A DNA stretch of 64,000 nt from Pseudidiomarina tainanensis (GTDB lineage: Bacteria > Pseudomonadota > Gammaproteobacteria > Enterobacterales > Alteromonadaceae): positions 264,266 to 328,265 of the forward strand of contig NZ_PIQJ01000002.1 in the NCBI RefSeq assembly GCF_004214835.1, written 5' to 3'. The notes beneath the pieces were generated by a model. That model was not told the DNA's origin. It searched no databases and worked only from the letters and a program-made list of their open reading frames with translations. Shown here piece by piece: positions 61,255 to 64,000 of the stretch (the stretch's first letter is position 1; every line of letters begins with the position of its first letter). A program made the translations under genes and the position numbers.

Positions 61255-62409
61255 ATGAAAACTGCCTTGGTTGTAATTGTTCTATTTATTGCCGGACTAC
61301 TACTTGGCCCGCTGTGGTCAGGAAACACCGGCTATGTTCTGGTTTCTGTTGGCTCATACACCGTTGAGACAAGCGTCGTTGCGGCGCTTATCTTATTGGT
61401 CATTGCTATTATTATTTTACGTGCTGTATTCGCATTCATCGCCCGACTTATTCGCGGTACCAAATGGGGCGTTCGTTGGTTTGGAAACCGTCGTCAGCAA
61501 AAGGCCGAAGCCGCATTCCATGATGCCTTGGTTGGGCTTAATCATGGTGACTATGCAGGTAGCTCAAAAGCCGCCAACCGTGCTTGGCAGCTGCGTAAGC
61601 AGCCGAATGATGCGTTATTAGCAGCCTATGCAGCCCAACAAGCAGGCGATGTGAAGCAAGCGCGTGAATGGCTAACGCATACCGATCAGAACGCCGAACT
61701 AGCCGTTGCAGAAATGATTATGGCACTGCGCGAAAATCCAGACAGTATTGATAGCCGTTTGACCCAATTACGCGCTCTACTTAAAGATTATCCACGTCAT
61801 CCTGAACTGATCCGCCAAGCGATTGTTGGCCTTCGCTATCACCATCGTTATCGTGATATTGCCGGTTTGCTCAATGCAGCGGAGCAGCAACAGCTCTTTA
61901 GCGATACCGAGTTTGAGACGTTGGTTGAGGAAACTTATTTTAATTTAATGCTAGAAGCAGGGCGTAGCAGTGCGAGTGCGCTTCAGGATTATTGGCAGGC
62001 GTTAACGCGTGATCAACGGCGTAACAAAGCGATTCGCCGGGCGTACCTACGCGCATTGAAAACTTTTGATGCGACCGCAGCAGCAGATAAAGTCGCAGCG
62101 CGGGCATTAAAACGCGGTGAGCTTGATATTGCTTATTTACTCGATAAACAGCTTTTAGTCGCCGGCCCTGAGCTTCGCGATATTGTACAAGATGGATTAA
62201 AGAAAAAGCCGGATGACCCATTCTTGCTACAAGCTATTGGTCAAATGGCACTACAAACGAAAGATTATGCATTGGCACAACGAGCGCTACGTCGTGCGGC
62301 GGATTTGGCGCCATCGCAGCGAGTCTTATTCGATCTCGCTCAAACCTATGATGCGCTTGGCGATACCGCGAATGCGTTGAAGTGTTATCGAGAAGGCTTG
62401 CGGGTTTAA
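61255..62409 (+). CDS. hemY: HemY-like TPR membrane protein
   Basis: A 384-residue protein with two N-terminal membrane helices (ALVVIVLFIAGLLLGPLW and AALILLVIAIIILRAVFAFI) and cytoplasmic or periplasmic TPR-like helices to the end (AQRALRRAADLAPSQRVLFDL). The function in heme synthesis or its link to HemX is not known. ATG at 61255 is chosen with AAGGGGG upstream. The frame from 61204 lies inside hemX. A terminator hairpin is built around its stop codon. Confidence 0.9.
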   Translation: MKTALVVIVLFIAGLLLGPLWSGNTGYVLVSVGSYTVETSVVAALILLVIAIIILRAVFAFIARLIRGTKWGVRWFGNRRQQKAEAAFHDALVGLNHGDYAGSSKAANRAWQLRKQPNDALLAAYAAQQAGDVKQAREWLTHTDQNAELAVAEMIMALRENPDSIDSRLTQLRALLKDYPRHPELIRQAIVGLRYHHRYRDIAGLLNAAEQQQLFSDTEFETLVEETYFNLMLEAGRSSASALQDYWQALTRDQRRNKAIRRAYLRALKTFDATAAADKVAARALKRGELDIAYLLDKQLLVAGPELRDIVQDGLKKKPDDPFLLQAIGQMALQTKDYALAQRALRRAADLAPSQRVLFDLAQTYDALGDTANALKCYREGLRV

Positions 62410-62422
62410 CCGCAAGCCTTTT
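62393..62422 (+). terminator. Terminator overlapping the hemY stop
   Basis: AAGGCTTGCGG, loop GTTTAA, CCGCAAGCCTT then TT. A perfect 11-bp stem, with the hemY stop TAA in the loop. Likely also terminates the convergent yceI transcript. Confidence 0.8.
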
Positions 62423-62449
62423 AAGTTACTCGAGTTAGTCGGTTTCGAA

Positions 62450-63025
62450 TTACTGACGAATACCTTCAATCGATAAGAAGATTTCGACTGTTTCAGAAGC
62501 TGGACCTAAATCGTAATCCATACCGAACTCAGCTGGCGTTAATGTAACTGAGCCTTCAAAGCCGCGACGGAAACCACCCCATGGGTCTTGGCCAGCACCG
62601 ATTTCTTTCACATCAATCGCAATTTCTTTGGTGGTGCCGTGTAAGGTAAAGTTACCTTTCATCACGCCAGTACCATCGCCATTTGGTGTGTAGCTCGTCG
62701 AAACAAACTTCGCTTGCGGATATTTACTCACATCAAAGAAGTCGGCACTACGTAAGTGCTTGTCACGCTCAGCATGGTTACTGTCTAGGCTTGCAACATC
62801 AATGGTCACATCAACTTTGGCAGCGCTTGGATTCGCTTCGTCATAGCTAAATGTGCCTTCGAAATCGTTGAAGCGGCCAAGTAACCAGCTATAACCTAAG
62901 TGGCTGATTTTGAATTGAACGAATGCATGAGCACCGTCAGTATCAATCACATAATCAGCTGCATTAGCTTGGGTTGCACCAAATAATGATGCTGAAATAA
63001 CTGCGGCAAGTGCTAATTTTTTCAT
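62450..63025 (-). CDS. yceI: YceI-family periplasmic lipid-binding protein
   Basis: A 191-residue exported protein of the YceI family, a lipocalin-like barrel that binds isoprenoids such as ubiquinone precursors. The signal peptide ends at QANA before ADYVIDTDGAHAFVQFKISHLGYSWLLGRF. The family core includes VDVTIDVASLDSNHAERDKHLRS and FDVSKYPQAKFVS. ATG at 63025 follows AGGAG by 7 bases. It lies 38 bases after the cytochrome b561 gene, forming the common b561-yceI pair. Confidence 0.94.
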   Translation of the reverse strand: MKKLALAAVISASLFGATQANAADYVIDTDGAHAFVQFKISHLGYSWLLGRFNDFEGTFSYDEANPSAAKVDVTIDVASLDSNHAERDKHLRSADFFDVSKYPQAKFVSTSYTPNGDGTGVMKGNFTLHGTTKEIAIDVKEIGAGQDPWGGFRRGFEGSVTLTPAEFGMDYDLGPASETVEIFLSIEGIRQ

Positions 63026-63062
63026 AATTAAACTCCTCAAATGAAACATTATTCGTGATGCG

Positions 63063-63623
63063 TTAGTCGTTGTTCGATTGACTACGTTTGGCGACTAACA
63101 TACGGGTCAAAGTTGAATCTTTATTTACAAAGTGATGCTTTAGGGCTGCCAGCGCATGTCCTGCAGCGATAATTACCAATGCTAAAGCGGTATACCAGTG
63201 CACGGCTCCCGCGATATCTTCTTGCTGCGGGATACTCGTAATCAAAGCTGGAATTTCGAACCAGTCAAATACAGAGATCCCACGTCCGTCAGCCGTCGAA
63301 ATCAAATAGCCGCTAATCATCGTTACTAGGAGCAAGGCATAAATTAAGCTATGCCCTATACGCGCACCGGTTTGCTCTAGTCGTGTACCGAGTGGTTTTG
63401 GCGTGGCATTCGCAAGCTTCCAAACCAACCGTACAATCGTTAGCAACAACAACGTGATACCAAATGATTTATGCCACCACGGCCCTAAGCGATACCAACT
63501 ATCGTAGTAGCCAAGCGTTAACATCCAATAGCCTAAGGCAAAGAGTCCGATAACCATTAAAGCACTCAGCCAATGGATTAAGATGGCTACCCAGCCGTAG
63601 GAATTTGAATTGTTCTTGAGCAT
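63063..63623 (-). CDS. Cytochrome b561
   Basis: A 186-residue, four-helix membrane diheme cytochrome b of the CybB family. Heme His ligands are in AILIHWLSALMVIGLF, WHKSFGITLLLLTIVRLVW, GHSLIYALLLVTMISGYLIS and AVHWYTALALVIIAAGHALAALKHHF. It passes electrons between quinol and periplasmic acceptors or superoxide. ATG at 63623 follows AAGGTG. A longer start 8 codons earlier is less likely. Operon with yceI. Confidence 0.94.
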   Translation of the reverse strand: MLKNNSNSYGWVAILIHWLSALMVIGLFALGYWMLTLGYYDSWYRLGPWWHKSFGITLLLLTIVRLVWKLANATPKPLGTRLEQTGARIGHSLIYALLLVTMISGYLISTADGRGISVFDWFEIPALITSIPQQEDIAGAVHWYTALALVIIAAGHALAALKHHFVNKDSTLTRMLVAKRSQSNND

Positions 63624-63731
63624 AAAAAGCACCTTGTGGTTGTTCACATGAGCAGTTTAGCTTAGTTTAAGAATTAAGATATGGGATAAATTAGAGGGAT
63701 ATATTCTAATTCTTCGAATAAAAGCTAGAGC

Positions 63732-63760
63732 GATATTAGCTATTGGATATTAGATATTAG
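63732..63760. repeat. Dispersed 29-bp TAATATC repeat, copy 4
   Basis: GATATTAGCTATTGG, then ATATTAGATATTAG. It is the exact reverse complement of 47614-47642. It lies about 110 bases upstream of the cytochrome b561 start and 7 bases before the palindromic element at 63768. Confidence 0.8.
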
Positions 63761-63767
63761 ACGAAAG

Positions 63768-63855
63768 GCGTTGTTCGTGCGCTGCGCTGTTCGTAACCGA
63801 ACAGAGAGGCGAAGCCGAACGGACGAACAGCGTAGCGGACGAATCACGAATCACG
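63768..63855. repeat. Palindromic GTTCG-rich repeat element, copy 2
   Basis: An 88-base inverted structure. Arms CGTGCGCTGCGCTGTTCGT and ACGAACAGCGTAGCGGACG pair with few mismatches. It starts GCGTTGTTCGT and ends CGAATCACGAATCACG, as copy 1 at 40141-40247 does in short form. It lies between the rRNA operon end and the cytochrome b561 gene. Confidence 0.75.
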
Positions 63856-63873
63856 CTTTTGGGTCCGTAAACG

Positions 63874-63899
63874 AAAAAACCCCGAGCGTTAGCTCGGGG
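63874..63899 (-). terminator. Terminator of the rRNA operon
   Basis: On the minus strand CCCCGAGC, loop TAAC, GCTCGGGG and then TTTTTT. It lies about 14 bases after the 5S 3' end and is a strong intrinsic terminator. Confidence 0.92.
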
Positions 63900-63913
63900 T
63901 CTCGTCGTATTTG

Positions 63914-64000
63914 AAGCCTGGCGGTGTCCTACTCTCACATGGGGAAGCCCCACACTACCATCGGCGCTGAAGCGTTTCACTACTGAGTTCGGAATGGATC
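63914..64000 (-). rRNA. rrf: 5S rRNA (3' part, cut by the window edge)
   Basis: The bases, read on the minus strand, include CATTCCGAACTCAGTAGTGA and GCCGATGGTAGTGTGGGG, then end CACCGCCAGGCTTC. These are the conserved 5S loops and 3' stem. About 87 of some 115-120 nucleotides lie in the window. The operon is transcribed leftward, so 16S and 23S should follow to the right. Confidence 0.95.

Noticed and set aside
63906..64000. CRISPR-like or repeat structure at the window end
   Set aside because: The structure is explained by the 3' part of 5S rRNA and the rRNA operon terminator.

Overview
The window reads as chromosome of a free-living, facultatively anaerobic gammaproteobacterium. Protein resemblances and the block xerC-yigA(DUF484)-dapF-lysA-lptM / cyaY / hemC-hemD-hemX-hemY point to that class. 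An alteromonad such as Idiomarina or a relative is my best guess, made from memory of family members and not from any search. Nearly all DNA is coding, with many 1-14 bp overlaps. No phage, insertion sequence, tRNA or CRISPR array was seen.

Layout. 0-5 kb: aroB, dam, an ElaA-type acetyltransferase, rsmJ, a peroxiredoxin and a YhiN-type flavoprotein on the + strand. 5-10.7 kb (minus): dbpA, then a suppressor-of-copper-sensitivity (scs) thiol-redox operon that ends in an SGNH hydrolase. 10.8-12.2 kb: a short-chain dehydrogenase and a GDT1/UPF0016 cation exporter.

12.3-34.1 kb is the heart of the window, an anaerobic, nitrate and nitric-oxide region. It holds fnr, a hemerythrin-type Fe-S repair protein (ric), norR, a DUF454 gene, nnrS, the O2-independent ubiquinone genes ubiV, ubiU and ubiT, hemN, the anaerobic ribonucleotide reductase pair nrdG-nrdD, a quinol-dependent NO reductase (norB/norZ), tpm, narX-, narK- and narL-type genes, a 2-oxo acid decarboxylase, trhP and a YfhL-type ferredoxin. 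The control DNA is unusually readable. Both norB and ric have a near-perfect sigma-54 promoter preceded by three NorR-type sites (GGT-N7-ACC) at almost the same spacing. nrdG has a perfect FNR box and two NrdR boxes. hemN and fnr have FNR boxes, and NarL-like heptamers recur. The signals suggest one programme: sense O2 loss (FNR), nitrate (NarX/NarL) and NO (NorR), then switch quinone, heme and dNTP synthesis to O2-free routes while removing NO and repairing Fe-S damage.

34.2-35.7 kb holds two AT-richer orphan genes (one secreted, one membrane) and a frameshifted gene remnant. 35.8-44.7 kb: katG, a GGDEF protein, and a LysR regulator divergent from a glutaryl-CoA dehydrogenase / fused 2-oxo acid dehydrogenase E1 / FabD-like acyltransferase cluster. 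44.7-54.1 kb: mscS with an unknown P-loop-like partner, a secreted beta-propeller protein, a LysE exporter, recQ, rarD, uvrD and yigB. 54.1-57.9 kb: xerC-yigA-dapF-lysA-lptM. 58-62.4 kb: cyaY and hemCDXY. 62.4-64 kb: yceI with cytochrome b561, then the 3' end of a leftward rRNA operon (5S rRNA).

Two families of dispersed intergenic repeats were found, one of about 29 bp (four copies) and one palindromic GTTCG-rich family (two copies). No known element explains them.
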